The position numbers were made by a program, and so were the translations under genes. Shown here in pieces: positions 13,302-23,154 of a DNA stretch of 64,000 bases. The stretch's first letter is position 1. Each line of letters begins with the position of its first letter. Under the pieces are notes generated by a model. That model saw only the letters and a program-made list of their open reading frames with translations, was not told the DNA's origin and did no database searches. The stretch is from Hyaloscypha bicolor E (lineage: Eukaryota; Ascomycota; Leotiomycetes; Helotiales; Hyaloscyphaceae): positions 2,273,183 to 2,337,182 of the forward strand of contig NW_020194512.1 of the NCBI RefSeq assembly GCF_002865645.1, read 5' to 3'.

Positions 13302-13821
13302 TGTGAATCTTTCTTCTCGTTCAGCGGTCCCTTGAGTGATAAAATCTAGACGCTGTCAGACTGGTTTCGGACGAGTGGCTGGAGGTCTGGAGACCTTAAG
13401 AAAAATTAAGCGGGAAGTACCCTGGTTTGTTTTTTTGCGGTATTATTTCACCTTCACGGTTAGTCGGCTCTTCGCTGGGACAACCTAGTCTCCATTCTGC
13501 CTCATTATTCCGGGCTTGACCGAGTCAAAGACAAGGGAGTTGACCGGCTGGCAAATAATCCTAAAAGAGCAGATTTGAAAAGTCTGCAGGCCAACTTTCT
13601 GCACACACAATTGGCTGTACTCTGGTTCTAGCTTGATGTCATCTCGTCAAACCCTGGCCGTCGAGCGTGGAGGGGAGCAGCGCGGCCAACCCCCAATCAC
13701 AGGCAAGCCATTACTGGCCCCGCCTAACCGAAGCCGAGAGCTGCCGTCGTTATCTTGAGCTTCTTCTCCGACTCGTTTTCACATTCTTTCAAACAACAAC
13801 CTAACCCTCCGCTCCGCAACC
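13302..13821. promoter_or_regulatory. Divergent upstream region of BUD20 and aconitase
   Basis: 520 bp between the two start codons with no gene-like frame. It must contain both promoters and the ACO1 5' UTR. I see no clear TATA box. Confidence 0.4.
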
Positions 13822-16800
13822 ATGCTATCCACGAGAAAGTTGGTTCTGGGCTTGGCCCAAAAACGAGGCCTTGCCCAGCTGGGCATTCGGAGAATGGCCA
13901 CGGTCAGCGATTCTCCTCTGGACAAGAAGGTCCGCCAGAACAACCAGGAGGACGGCAACTTCATCAATTACAAGAAGATGTCCGAGAATCTCGCCATTGT
14001 TCGGTCACGCCTTAATCGCCCTCTTACCTATGCTGAGAAGATCCTCTACTCTCATCTTGACGACCCTCACGGCCAGGAGATCGAACGCGGAGTGTCATAC
14101 CTCAAGCTTCGACCTGATCGCGTTGCATGCCAGGATGCGACCGCTCAAATGGCAATTCTTCAATTCATGTCTGCAGGCATGCCATCGGTCGCCAATCCTA
14201 CGACCGTCCACTGTGACCATCTGATCGAGGCACAAGTTGGTGGTCCAAAGGATCTTGCCCGCGCGGTATCGATCAACAAGGAGGTCTACGATTTCCTCGC
14301 TACATCTTGCGCCAAGTACAACATTGGTTTCTGGGGGCCTGGCTCCGGCATCATTCATCAAATTCTTCTGGAAAACTACGCTTTCCCCGGTGGTCTCTTG
14401 ATCGGTACCGACTCGCACACTCCCAATGCTGGTGGTCTCGGAATGGTGAGTGTTCTCCAGGCTACTTTCTCTACTTTACTGACCCGAGTTCTCCCACAGT
14501 GTGCCATTGGTGTTGGTGGAGCTGATGCGGTGGATGTTATGGCCAACCTTCCTTGGGAATTGAAGGCACCAAAGGTCATTGGTGTCAAGCTCACTGGTGA
14601 GATGTCTGGCTGGACCTCAGCAAAGGGTATGTAGTTTCTTTTGCAGAGCTTTTCATGAACTGGTCACTAACTTGAATTAGACATCATCCTTAAGGTTGCG
14701 GGCATCCTTACTGTCAAGGGTGGAACTGGTGCTATTGTTGAATACTTCGGTAAGCATTATTTTCATCTACCGTCTCCTTTTTCCTTCGTAGAATGCACCC
14801 CCGTGAGATGCTCCTTTGTAGAATGTATCTGCCTCAACACGGCATCTGAGCCGCAGTTACGTCGTTTCTTCCCAGGTACCACATGGAGCAGCTCCATCCC
14901 TGGTCAGGCCCTTCCTCTCGGCTTGCAGACGCTTCGAACTATCTACACGAGCTTTGGAAGATGGGGCCACCTTCTTTCCTCTCGCTCTTCATCTTCATCA
15001 CCTCAACAACTCTACTGGTCTGCTGCACCCTCAACTCTGTCTGCTGTCTTCTGCGGCTGTGATCCCTCTCTTTTCAGGTATGTCAACTCCAGATCTACAA
15101 TGGCTCATGTGCTGATGTCGATGGCAGGTCTCTGCAGAGCTCTCAGACATGTCTGAACCCACAGCGGACTTAGTGTACCGATTGCCACGGCACATCTACT
15201 TGCATTTCAAAAGTACTTCCAGCAGAGCTGCTTTATACCTGTCTCGACTCGAGCACATCTGCGGCATTCTTACTCAGACCTGTCTGAACTTGGAGCACAT
15301 CAACGGCATTCAAACTGGTCCAGGCCTACAGCAGTTTTCGAGGACCTCAGCCGCGCATCACTAACATGTCTTCACGTTTCATTGCAACATTCTCAGAGTT
15401 ATTTATCACTAACACATTCCAAACTCAGGCGAAGGCACTAACTCCTTGAGCTCGACGGGTATGGGCACCATCTGGTAAGAACCCTCCAACTGCATGAAAG
15501 TTCACAGCACTAACAAGTAACAGCAACATGGGCGCTGAGATAGGCGCAACCGAAAGTCCCCTTTCAATTCCATAACTTCACAGTCATGCTAATCTGCGTA
15601 CAGACTTCTCTGTTCCCCTTCAACGATCGCATGTACGACTATCTTGCGGCAACCAAGCGCTCGGAAATCGGAGATTTCGCTCGTGTCTTCGCCAAAGAGC
15701 TGCAGCCTGATGAAAATGCTGAGGCAAGGCTTCTCTTTTATCAAATTGTGCCCAAATGCTAACCTGCCGTTCAGTACGACCAGATCATCGAGCTCAACCT
15801 TTCGGAACTCGAGCCACATATCAACGGTCCTTTCACCCCGGATCTTGCTACACCTATCTCCAAATTCTCCGAGGCTGTCAAGGCCAACAACTGGCCCGAG
15901 GAGCTCAAGGTCGGTCTGATCGGTTCTTGCACAAACTCCTCTTATGAGGACATGTCTCGTGCCGCGTCTATTGCACGTGATGCTCTCGATCACGGTATTA
16001 AGGCCAAGTCTCTCTTCACTGTCACACCTGGTTCCGAACAAATTCGAGGTATGTACCGAAAATCTACCTGCATGAAGCAAATGCTGACTTCTAAAAAGCC
16101 ACCATCGAACGAGACGGTCAACTCGCAACTCTCGAGGAGTTTGGTGGCATGATTCTAGGTTTTGATCCCCTTCTCTGAGTACTAAAGAAGTATGCTAACT
16201 ACGAGTGCTTGGGAACAGCCAACGCTTGTGGGCCATGTAAGTAGCTAATTTTCATTTACTGCCAAACCGGAAGGAGACTACCTTTGGACGTGGTTGCTCT
16301 CTGGATGGACCTGCCCTTGGATGTAGCTGCCCTCTGGATGGATCTGAGCTCTCCGTGCACACGTGCACCTGAGCTCTACGAAGAGCTGCCTTCTGGATGG
16401 CGATGATCTCTGGATGGATCCGAGCTCTGTGTGTATCGGTTGCACCGATTTCTGCAGAGAGCTGCCCTCTCGGCGTCGCTGCTCTCTGGATATCGCTGCT
16501 CCCTCGATGGACCTTCCTCTGGATGGATCCGAGCTAGCATGCACCGCTGCACCTGCCTCTGGATGGACTTCCCTCCAAAAGTACTTTCCAACTTGCTCTC
16601 TCCGACTCTCTCTCTTCTCGACCTTTCAACTGCTTCAGTCCCTCTTTTACCCTCCAGAGCTCACCAATCGGACGTTGTCGATTCATACATCCTCGTGTCA
16701 GACGTAAGTAAACTCCATAGCAACATGGGAACCAATGGCTTACACCTCTCTAGGGTTGTCTAGTGCACTGGTGTAAGCTTCACTGTCCGCTGTCTAGAAC

Positions 16801-19104
16801 GTTCTGAGGCTCTCGTGCAAGCTTCTCTGTCCGCTACCCAGAACATTCTGGTGAACGGTGCAAGATGGCCTTCGATGCGGCCGATATCCTCTCGCTGGTC
16901 TTACTGATGACCTGGAACTGCCTCATCTCCACGTCTGCCAACCGGAAGCATTCCATATTTGCCCAAGTCATTACAAGCGAGATCATCTTGACGGAAATCG
17001 CCTCTACCATTTCTCTGGTCTTTGCGCCCGGTATCTTTGACATTCTCAAAGCTGCTACACCGCCTCCTGTCACCTTCTTCAAGAGCTTGCCTACCAACGC
17101 GGTCAAGAAATGGGCTATCTACCTGTCGGTCCTTGAAAAACCAGGCTCTAAGCCCAAGATCTACATCGGGTCGGGAACCAACAGCTTGTATGGCGTCTCC
17201 AAGCGGCTCAGGGACTACGACATCCACCACGAATTGCCTCTGTACGTTGAGAAGGCTTTAGACGACGGGTACGCCATAGTCCATCGAGGGCTGCTCTGTT
17301 GGACATCAATTCCGTCTCCCGCCTTGCAGCCTAAGATCCGTGTGTTGTTCATCGCTCTCGAGGCTACATTGTCCTATGCTTTCTGGGCGATGAGAGCCTC
17401 CAAGTACGCCTATTTGACCCACATTTGTCCTTGGGCCCAGAGTGCTCTGGAATACGAGGGACTCTGCTCGCACTGCGCCTTGATTGAAAACGTCGTCGGA
17501 GATCATAATCTTACCCCTGAGCAGCTGGAAGCTCAAGCTGCTCGAAACAAGGAAAACGCTGCCATCAGAATGCACAATTACCACAAAGATCAGCTTGAAA
17601 ACAATGCTGAAGCATATCGTGAGCATGGGGCACAACGTATGGCAAGATACGTCGAGAAGCACCCAGATAGAGTCACGAAATCCAGAAAGAAATGCAAGAC
17701 TAAGGCTCGGGAGGAGAAGAGATACTATTGCGCGGTTTGCGATCTTGCTTGCACAAAGCCGTCCGAATTGACTAGGCACAACAAGTCAAAGTCTCACATC
17801 CTCAAAACCAATGCCGCCGCCCAGCGCTCGAGCTCTAAGCTCAGCTGAGGGCACACCATCATCACCCGTGGAACTTTTTGGACTGGTGTATTCTTACCAT
17901 CACTCCGAGCTCTCAGCAGGGGGCAAAGCATCGTCACGCCAGGAGTCTTTTGGACTGGACGTGGAAAAGTACTTTCGCACCAGTGCAGCTACCCTCACGC
18001 CTGGACCATTCTGAGCATCTCTACCATCAACGGCCTGGACCATTCTGAAGCATCATCATTCCCGGACTGTTCTGGACCGGACTCGCATTTATTACCATCA
18101 CTAACACATCACTTTTAGGCATCGGTCAATGGGACCGAAAGGACGTGAAGAAGGGTGAAGCCAACTCGATCGTCTCATCCTACAATCGTAACTTCACTGG
18201 ACGCAATGATGCTAATCCTGCTACCCATTCTTTCGTTACTTCTCCGGACCTCGTTGTGGCGCTCACGATCGCTGGATCTCTGCACTTCAACCCTCTCACT
18301 GACAAGTTGAAGGACAAGGATGGAAACGAGTTTCTCTTGTCCCCACCAACTGGCGATGGTCTTCCATCAAGAGGATACGACCCCGGACAAAATACATACC
18401 AAGCCCCACCTAAAGATCGCGCATCTGTCAGCGTCGCCGTCTCGCCCACCAGTGACCGATTGCAACTTCTTGAGCCCTTCGCTGCTTGGGACGGAAAGGA
18501 CAAGCTTGATCTTCCTATTCTGATCAAGACCAAGGGAAAGACTACCACTGATCACATTTCCATGGCCGGTCCTTGGCTCAAGTACCGTGGTCACTTGGAC
18601 AACATCTCAAACAACATGTTGATCGGTGCCATCAACGCGGACAACGGCGAGGCCAACAAGATCAAGAATTTCACCACCGGCGAGTACGATGCTGTCCCAG
18701 CGACTGCCCGCGACTACAAGAAGAAGGGCATCCCGTGGGTTGTCATTGGAGACTGGAACTACGGTGAGGGATCTTCGCGAGAGCATGCTGCCCTGGAACC
18801 AAGACATCTTGGTGGCTTGGCCATCATCACCCGATCTTTCGCCCGTATCCACGAAACAAACTTGAAGAAGCAAGGCATGCTTCCCTTGACCTTCATTGAC
18901 CCGGCAGACTACGACAAGATCCAGCCATCCGACAAGGTTGATTTGTTGTGCACGGAGTTGGCGGTTGGCAAGCCAATGACATTAGTTGTTCACCCCAAGG
19001 ATGGAAAGTCGTTTGAGATTAAGTTGGCGCACACTTTCAATGCTCCCCAGATTGAGTGGTTTAAGAACGGAAGTGCCCTTAATACGATGGCAAAGTCAGC
19101 GTGA
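13822..19104 (+). CDS. ACO1: Mitochondrial aconitate hydratase with two oversized introns
   Basis: Ten exons: 13822-14445, 14500-14626, 14681-14749, 15429-15474, 15524-15551, 15604-15723, 15775-16048, 16099-16158, 16219-16236, 18119-19104. They join in phase to 783 residues, the normal fungal size. The N-terminus ([16 protein letters not shown]) is a mitochondrial presequence. Active-site blocks include the Fe-S cysteines in [11 protein letters not shown] and NACGPCIGQWDR, plus [26 protein letters not shown] and [11 protein letters not shown]. The enzyme isomerises citrate to isocitrate in the TCA cycle. Oddities: intron 3 is 679 nt and intron 9 is 1882 nt with its own ORF; intron 9 splits the codon of the second cysteine in CGPC; intron 6 has a GC donor; intron 5 (15552-15603) appears to begin GAAAGT, and the only nearby GT would shift the frame. 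The protein is intact only if that GA-AG intron is spliced. Confidence 0.93.
14750..15428 (+). other. Oversized intron 3 of aconitase, possible relative of intron 9
   Basis: A 679-nt intron with GTAAGC donor, CACTAAC branch region and CAG acceptor, inserted between EYF and GEGTNSLSS. It is pyrimidine-rich and internally repetitive: CTCCTTYGTAGAATG occurs twice near the 5' end, and GAGCACATC.RCGGCATTC occurs twice near 15250-15310. It shares the words AAAAGTACTT(T)CC and ATCACTAACACAT with intron 9. It has no ORF comparable to that of intron 9. Confidence 0.5.
16301..16570 (+). repeat. CTCTGGATGGA-type degenerate array in aconitase intron 9
   Basis: The word CTGGATGG(A/C) recurs at about 16301, 16334, 16393, 16409, 16518 and 16559, interleaved with GAGCTCT- and GAGCTGCC-type words. 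The spacing is irregular, so it is a degenerate cluster rather than a clean tandem array. Confidence 0.6.
16771..16857 (+). repeat. Direct duplication just upstream of the intron ORF
   Basis: GTGTAAGCTTCACTGTCCGC at 16771 is followed by GTGCAAGCTTCTCTGTCCGC at 16815. The copies continue with AGAACGTTCTG and AGAACATTCTG. The second copy ends 7 bp before the ORF's ATG, so it may form part of that ORF's leader or promoter. Confidence 0.7.
16865..17848 (+). CDS. Intron-encoded GIY-YIG nuclease-like protein with C2H2 finger
   Basis: Uninterrupted 327-codon ORF on the aconitase sense strand, wholly inside intron 9. Residues ~1-60 are hydrophobic. Residues ~80-135 resemble a GIY-YIG module: WAIYLSVLE (GIY-like), KIYIGSGT (YIG), [13 protein letters not shown] (expected Arg), HRGLLCW, then [15 protein letters not shown] supplying a candidate catalytic Glu. 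A basic coiled region ([20 protein letters not shown]) leads to a C-terminal finger [20 protein letters not shown] ending in KSKSH (C2-H2 spacing as in U1/JAZ fingers). GIY-YIG domains cut DNA in homing endonucleases and repair nucleases. The first motif has Ala in place of Gly, so activity is uncertain. I infer homing or mobile function from motif plus location; the nuclease assignment is by pattern only. Confidence 0.6.
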   Translation: MAFDAADILSLVLLMTWNCLISTSANRKHSIFAQVITSEIILTEIASTISLVFAPGIFDILKAATPPPVTFFKSLPTNAVKKWAIYLSVLEKPGSKPKIYIGSGTNSLYGVSKRLRDYDIHHELPLYVEKALDDGYAIVHRGLLCWTSIPSPALQPKIRVLFIALEATLSYAFWAMRASKYAYLTHICPWAQSALEYEGLCSHCALIENVVGDHNLTPEQLEAQAARNKENAAIRMHNYHKDQLENNAEAYREHGAQRMARYVEKHPDRVTKSRKKCKTKAREEKRYYCAVCDLACTKPSELTRHNKSKSHILKTNAAAQRSSSKLS

Positions 19105-19666
19105 GGCGAGGCGGATGAGAGATTGTACAGGAAAGTTTCCTTTAGTTTGTAAGAGTCCGTTATACACATCTTGCGTTTTAGCCAGACTTGACTTCTAATG
19201 CATTTGTGATCTAACGCCGAGAAACTTCTTAATGATCCCTCCTTATGATATGTAAGCTTACAGTATAATTGCAATCATGCCTCGCGCTGGTACAAGAAAA
19301 GCGGCACTGAACTTTCAACATCCCAAGTCGAAGTCAGATCTTTATTTGAACCAGAGGGACTCAAAATTTCCGTGTTTCAGAATCTCTGAGACAGCAGAGA
19401 GGGATATTTGGAATGTCCTACAACTCGATAGAGCAATTACATAGAAAGTGTCTAAAATGATCCAGCTTGACTTGGGACATTGGCAATTCAATGCCGCTTT
19501 TTTATCTACCCTGCGCCTGGGTTAGCTCCACGTTCCGTATCACAATCACCTCTCTCCATCTTGTCCATGAGACAAAAAAAAAAAAATGCTTAGTGATTGA
19601 TTGACATATGTACAGTAAATTTGCAGCCCCGATTTAGGTACACCTATTCTAGACCGAGATCTCCCT
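19105..19666. other. Spacer between aconitase and NUO-40 with a dispersed repeat
   Basis: The two genes converge here. The left part holds 3' UTR-like sequence, 19295-19480 is the dispersed repeat listed separately, and a poly-A run lies at about 19575. No coding frame seen. Confidence 0.45.
19295..19480 (+). repeat. Dispersed repeat, copy 1
   Basis: Starts AGAAAAGCGGCACT and contains TCCCAAGT, then a middle block AATCTCTGAGACAGC, and ends GATCCAGCTTGACTTGGGAC. The same words in the same order and orientation occur at 62451-62612. No terminal inverted repeats were recognised. It could be a short non-autonomous element or solo-LTR fragment. Confidence 0.55.
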
Positions 19667-21051
19667 CTACTGGTTGTCAAGGACGTGCAAGTACTTCTTC
19701 TCTTCCCTCTTCTCGCGCTCTGTCGCGGGTGGTAGGTCATAGAACGCTGCGCTTCTATACCCTTGCTGTAAAGAAATTAGCCTTTCGACTCAATTTAGAA
19801 ATGTAAAAGTAGCTCACCAAATAATGAAAGGTCAGGCTGCTCAACTCCGCAGGCTCAATCCCCAAATCCTTGAACGTCTTTGCAGTAGGATCAATCTTCT
19901 GATCAATGAACTCCCTCTCCACCTCATCAGCAGTCAAAACCGGCCACCAAAGCGCTTTGTTCAAAAGACCAGCAACAGGCTTCAGGATCGCTTTGGGGAA
20001 GTTGATGTGTCTACGATGCTTGATAATTTCGCGGTCTACTAACCCAGCAATCTCGGCTGTAGAGTAATTCTTAGGGCCGTACAGCTCGTAGGTTTGCGAG
20101 GCGGTAGTGTCGTCTTGCAGCATTTTCTCGAGGGCTTCACCTACATCGATTGCGTGAACGGGCCAGAAACGCTCTTGCATGTTGTTTGATGTGAAGACGT
20201 TCGTGATGCCGGCCAGTTTGTGGAGGAGGCGGTCTTCGAAGCCGAAGAGGGGGGCTGGACGGACGATGGTGGTCTCGGGGAAGATGCTGCGTGCTACGGC
20301 TTCTCCTCGTCCCTGGGGTAGTTTTAGCATGCTTGCTAAAAATATGACAAAATTGGGGATCAAACCTTTGTTCTGTAAAATTCGGACGGAGAGTTGACAT
20401 CCGCATTGTACGAAGAGACGTGAATGAACCGGTCGACGTCGTACTTTGCTACGGCTTCAGCAATTCGCTCCACACCCTCCACATGCACATCCTCGAGATC
20501 AAAGTTCTTGGTGGGATATGTTCGGCCAACGAGATTATAAACCACATCTGAGTGTCGAACGCTCTCCTCGAGAGATGGTGTATTTCGGAGGTCATATTCC
20601 ATGAAAATCACTCGGCCCAGGTCTCCAGAGACTTTCAGATGTCTCTTGGCCATCTCCTCCCGGAAGGGTACAATGACTGTGCATCCTTGCCTTGCTGTAC
20701 CAATGTCAGCGCAGAGCTCTCCAAATATCATGTTTCCGACGGAACGCACCAAGTCTGTTCACAATATACCGTCCCAAGAACCCAGTTGCACCAAAGACCG
20801 TCACGGTGTGTCCTAATAAGCTCAGTCAGTCGGCTGTTGCGCCATGGGAATTGTCCAAGATATACCTCCAAGTGAAGACCTGTAGCACCCACAATTAGAA
20901 CAAGCTCAATTCACATATTTCCAAGAGTTACTGACCTTCCTCCCTGAGTCCTTATGATTGGTTTTCCAGTCCGGGTAATGGTAATATCTTGGAGGTTCTG
21001 TCTGCGAGGGACATTGGTGAGGGTCCTCCTCGCAGTCCGGAGACTGTTCAT
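19667..21051 (-). CDS. nuo-40: Complex I 40 kDa subunit (NDUFA9/NUO-40), mitochondrial
   Basis: Six exons on minus: 20936-21051, 20866-20879 (14 nt), 20750-20812, 20366-20694, 19818-20312, 19667-19765; about 371 residues. An Arg-rich presequence (MNSLRTARRTLTNVPRRQ) precedes GGRSSLGGHTVTVFGATGFL, an extended-SDR Rossmann motif GATGFLG. Further family blocks are VYNLVGRTYPTKNFDLEDVH, RPAPLFGFEDRLLH and the tail LPPATEREKREEKKYLHVLD. This SDR-fold accessory subunit binds NADPH and stabilises NADH:ubiquinone oxidoreductase in the mitochondrial inner membrane. In-frame ATGs at 21078 and 21147 are alternative starts. The 14-nt exon is required for phase. Confidence 0.92.
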
Positions 21052-21360
21052 AGTCGTCGGACCGCAGGATTTCTGCATTTTGACGGTTGCGCCGAACCCA
21101 ATTGACCGTTGAGCCCGAGATGAGTCGAGAGTCGTGCTCAATATCAATTGAGAGTCCGGATCAGAGGTGTGAGGTCGTCTTTGGCACCCTTGTCAAGCCG
21201 AGCTCACTAGCGCGCTGTGCTCCAGGTACAGAATGCCGCGTTGACCAGAAGAGCATCCCAAAAATCAACAACCTCCGCAACGCCTCTACATCTTGACTTC
21301 TGAGGTGTGCCAGAGGTCCCCGAACTTTCCCCATACCTCCAAAACCACCCTTCGCCCGTC

Positions 21361-22599
21361 ATGAACGTCGATACGATCCCCGACTTCCTCGCCGAGCAGA
21401 GAGATGCTGCCCCTGCTGAACTCCAACACCTCTTCCTCTCCTTCGAAGACTTGTGGGAACGAAAGCTATGGCATCAGTTGACGGACGCCCTGATAGAGTT
21501 CTTCAATCATAAAGAGAGCGCTCATCAACGATTACCTTTCTACAAGACCTTCATTCTCACCTTCGCCGACAAGATCAATCAACTTAAGCTTGTTACTTTA
21601 GCTTTGAGCGCCGCTTCACAATGCAGAGGTAAAATTTAAAGGTATATTCAGGGGAGCCTGTTACTAATGTATTCGCAGATAGCCAAGAACGCCTGTCTTT
21701 CCTGGAAGCTGTGGCAAAGAAAGTCAACAATCCTAACTCACAGGATGCCTATGTTTACGCCACAGTCGCCGTGGCTACTGTTAAGCTGGAGCTGAAGGAT
21801 TTGGAGGGAGCGAGGAAGGATCTGGATAAGTCGGAGAAGATCTTGGATGGTTTTGACTCAGTTGAGACTATTGTTCACGCGGCTTTCTACCGGGTCAACG
21901 CAGAATACTACCAGGTTTGTCACCTCACCAAGGCTGGGGGAACGAAGCTAATACCAACAGTCGAAACTCGAGTTTGCCTCCTATTACCGAAATGCCCTGC
22001 TCTACCTCGCCTGTATCGAGCTCAACGATTTGACTCCCGCTGAGCGAAGAAGCCGGGCCTATGATCTCTCAATCGCAGCCTTGGTCTCAGACACAATTTA
22101 CAACTTCGGAGAGCTCCTCTTACACCCTATTCTCGAGTCTCTAGTCAAAGACGACGCCTGGCTCCGTGATCTTCTCTTTGCGTTCAACCGTGGTGATTTG
22201 GCTGCATACGATGTCCTTGCTGGCCACATCTCCTCCAACCCCCTCCTAGCAGAACATCGAGACGGTCTCCGACAAAAGATCTATCTCGCTGCTCTCACCG
22301 AAACCGTCTTCCGAAGACCGCCCCATGACCGCGCCATGTCCTTCCGCACTATCGCTGAAGAGACCAAAGTCCGACCCGATGAGATCGAGCACTTGATTAT
22401 GAAGGCGTTGAGCTTGGGACTGTTGAGAGGAAGCATCGACCAGGTTGATGAAATTGCTCGGATCAACTGGGTACAGCCTAAGGTGTTGGACATGAAGCAG
22501 ATCGATAATATGCGGACGAGATTGCAGGATTGGGACTCGAGTGTCTTTGAGCTGGGCAACTGGATCGAGAAGACGGGTGGAGATGTTTGGGCCGCGTGA
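21361..22599 (+). CDS. RPN9: 26S proteasome lid subunit RPN9 (PSMD13)
   Basis: Exons 21361-21628, 21679-21914 and 21961-22599; 380 residues, like PSMD13. Signature sequences: FEDLWERKLWHQLTDALIEF, DKINQLKLVTLALSAAS, LEFASYYRNALLYLACIELN, LSIAALVSDTIYNFGELLLH, and a C-terminal PCI domain with the winged-helix part SFRTIAEETKVRPDEIEHLI. The subunit helps hold the proteasome regulatory lid together. The ATG at 21361 is the first in frame; the upstream in-frame codons lack ATG. It lies about 310 bp from the divergent NUO-40 start. Confidence 0.94.
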
Positions 22600-22882
22600 T
22601 TTGGCATGGCATGGCGTCTAGGCTTGATACGAATGGCTTGGGATGTATTATAGATCTCTGAGAGCGGGAGATACATGGCATTTAAACGTCATGGATGAGA
22701 CACCTGCGCCGTGGGTAGACCGCTGTGGCCAAAAGAATAAAAATTCAAGATCTCACTAATTTCATTTCCCAAGAATTTGCGGAGTGAAACCGAAAATCGA
22801 AGTTGAGATGAGAGTGAAGAAAGAGTGGATCGCCAAAGTCTCAAAATGAAACTCGGTAGTATAGTTTTTTCCAGTAGAAGGA

Positions 22883-23113
22883 AAATTCACATTTGCTGGC
22901 CTAGGATTCGCACACATCAGCAAGAAGACAGTCGGAATTCCATGGGCGAAGTGTTATGAGGTACAGAGACATTTGGCGCCTCCCGAATGTCATCCGAGCA
23001 CATGTAGAACTTCTACGGCAGTTCACCAGCCAATCGATGTTTGGTCACTTGCCTGTATCTTTTCAGTCGCAACAACCCGTGTGGACTTCATGTCCGAACC
23101 CAATACATTTTAA
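22883..23113 (+). pseudogene. Protein kinase fragment, decayed
   Basis: One open frame reads KFTFAGLGFAHISKK, RHLAPPECHPS and VHQPIDVWSLACIFSVATT before a TAA. This is the stretch from the DFG region (here AGLG, so the metal-binding Asp is lost) through APE to the conserved D-x-W-S-L-G/A-C of subdomain IX. No other kinase subdomains could be found on either side. It is a fragment, not a gene. Confidence 0.45.
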
Positions 23114-23154
23114 TTCCTAAATACTCCTTCTATATGCAAATTCTCCCACACCAC

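Larger units (their letters stand above)
16237..18118 (+). mobile_element. Giant aconitase intron 9 carrying a GIY-YIG-like ORF
   Basis: 1882 nt between GTAAGT and TTTTAG, interrupting the TGC codon of the second cysteine in CGPC. It holds, in order, a CTCTGGATGGA-type repeat array (about 16300-16570), a direct duplication of ~43 bp (16771-16814 and 16815-16857), the 16865-17848 ORF, and a tail with repeated TTTTGGACTGG and CCTGGACCATTCTGA words. The branch region ATCACTAACACAT is close to the acceptor. The combination of an in-intron nuclease-like gene and insertion at a catalytic codon resembles a homing element. No target-site duplication or inverted termini could be identified by eye. Confidence 0.5.

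Noticed and set aside
15589..16128. 179-codon minus-strand frame
   Set aside because: Antisense shadow of aconitase exons 6-8; the plus strand is the conserved protein.
16865..17848. LAGLIDADG endonuclease or reverse transcriptase in intron 9
   Set aside because: No LAGLIDADG or YxDD-type motif; the only recognisable motifs are GIY-YIG-like and C2H2.
16237..18118. Group I or group II intron
   Set aside because: Boundaries are GTAAGT and TTTTAG with a branch-point consensus, and no group I core or domain V was recognised.
13822..19104. Two separate aconitase genes or an aconitase broken by a transposon
   Set aside because: All exons join in phase to a full-length enzyme with splice signals at both large inserts, so one intron-interrupted gene is simpler.
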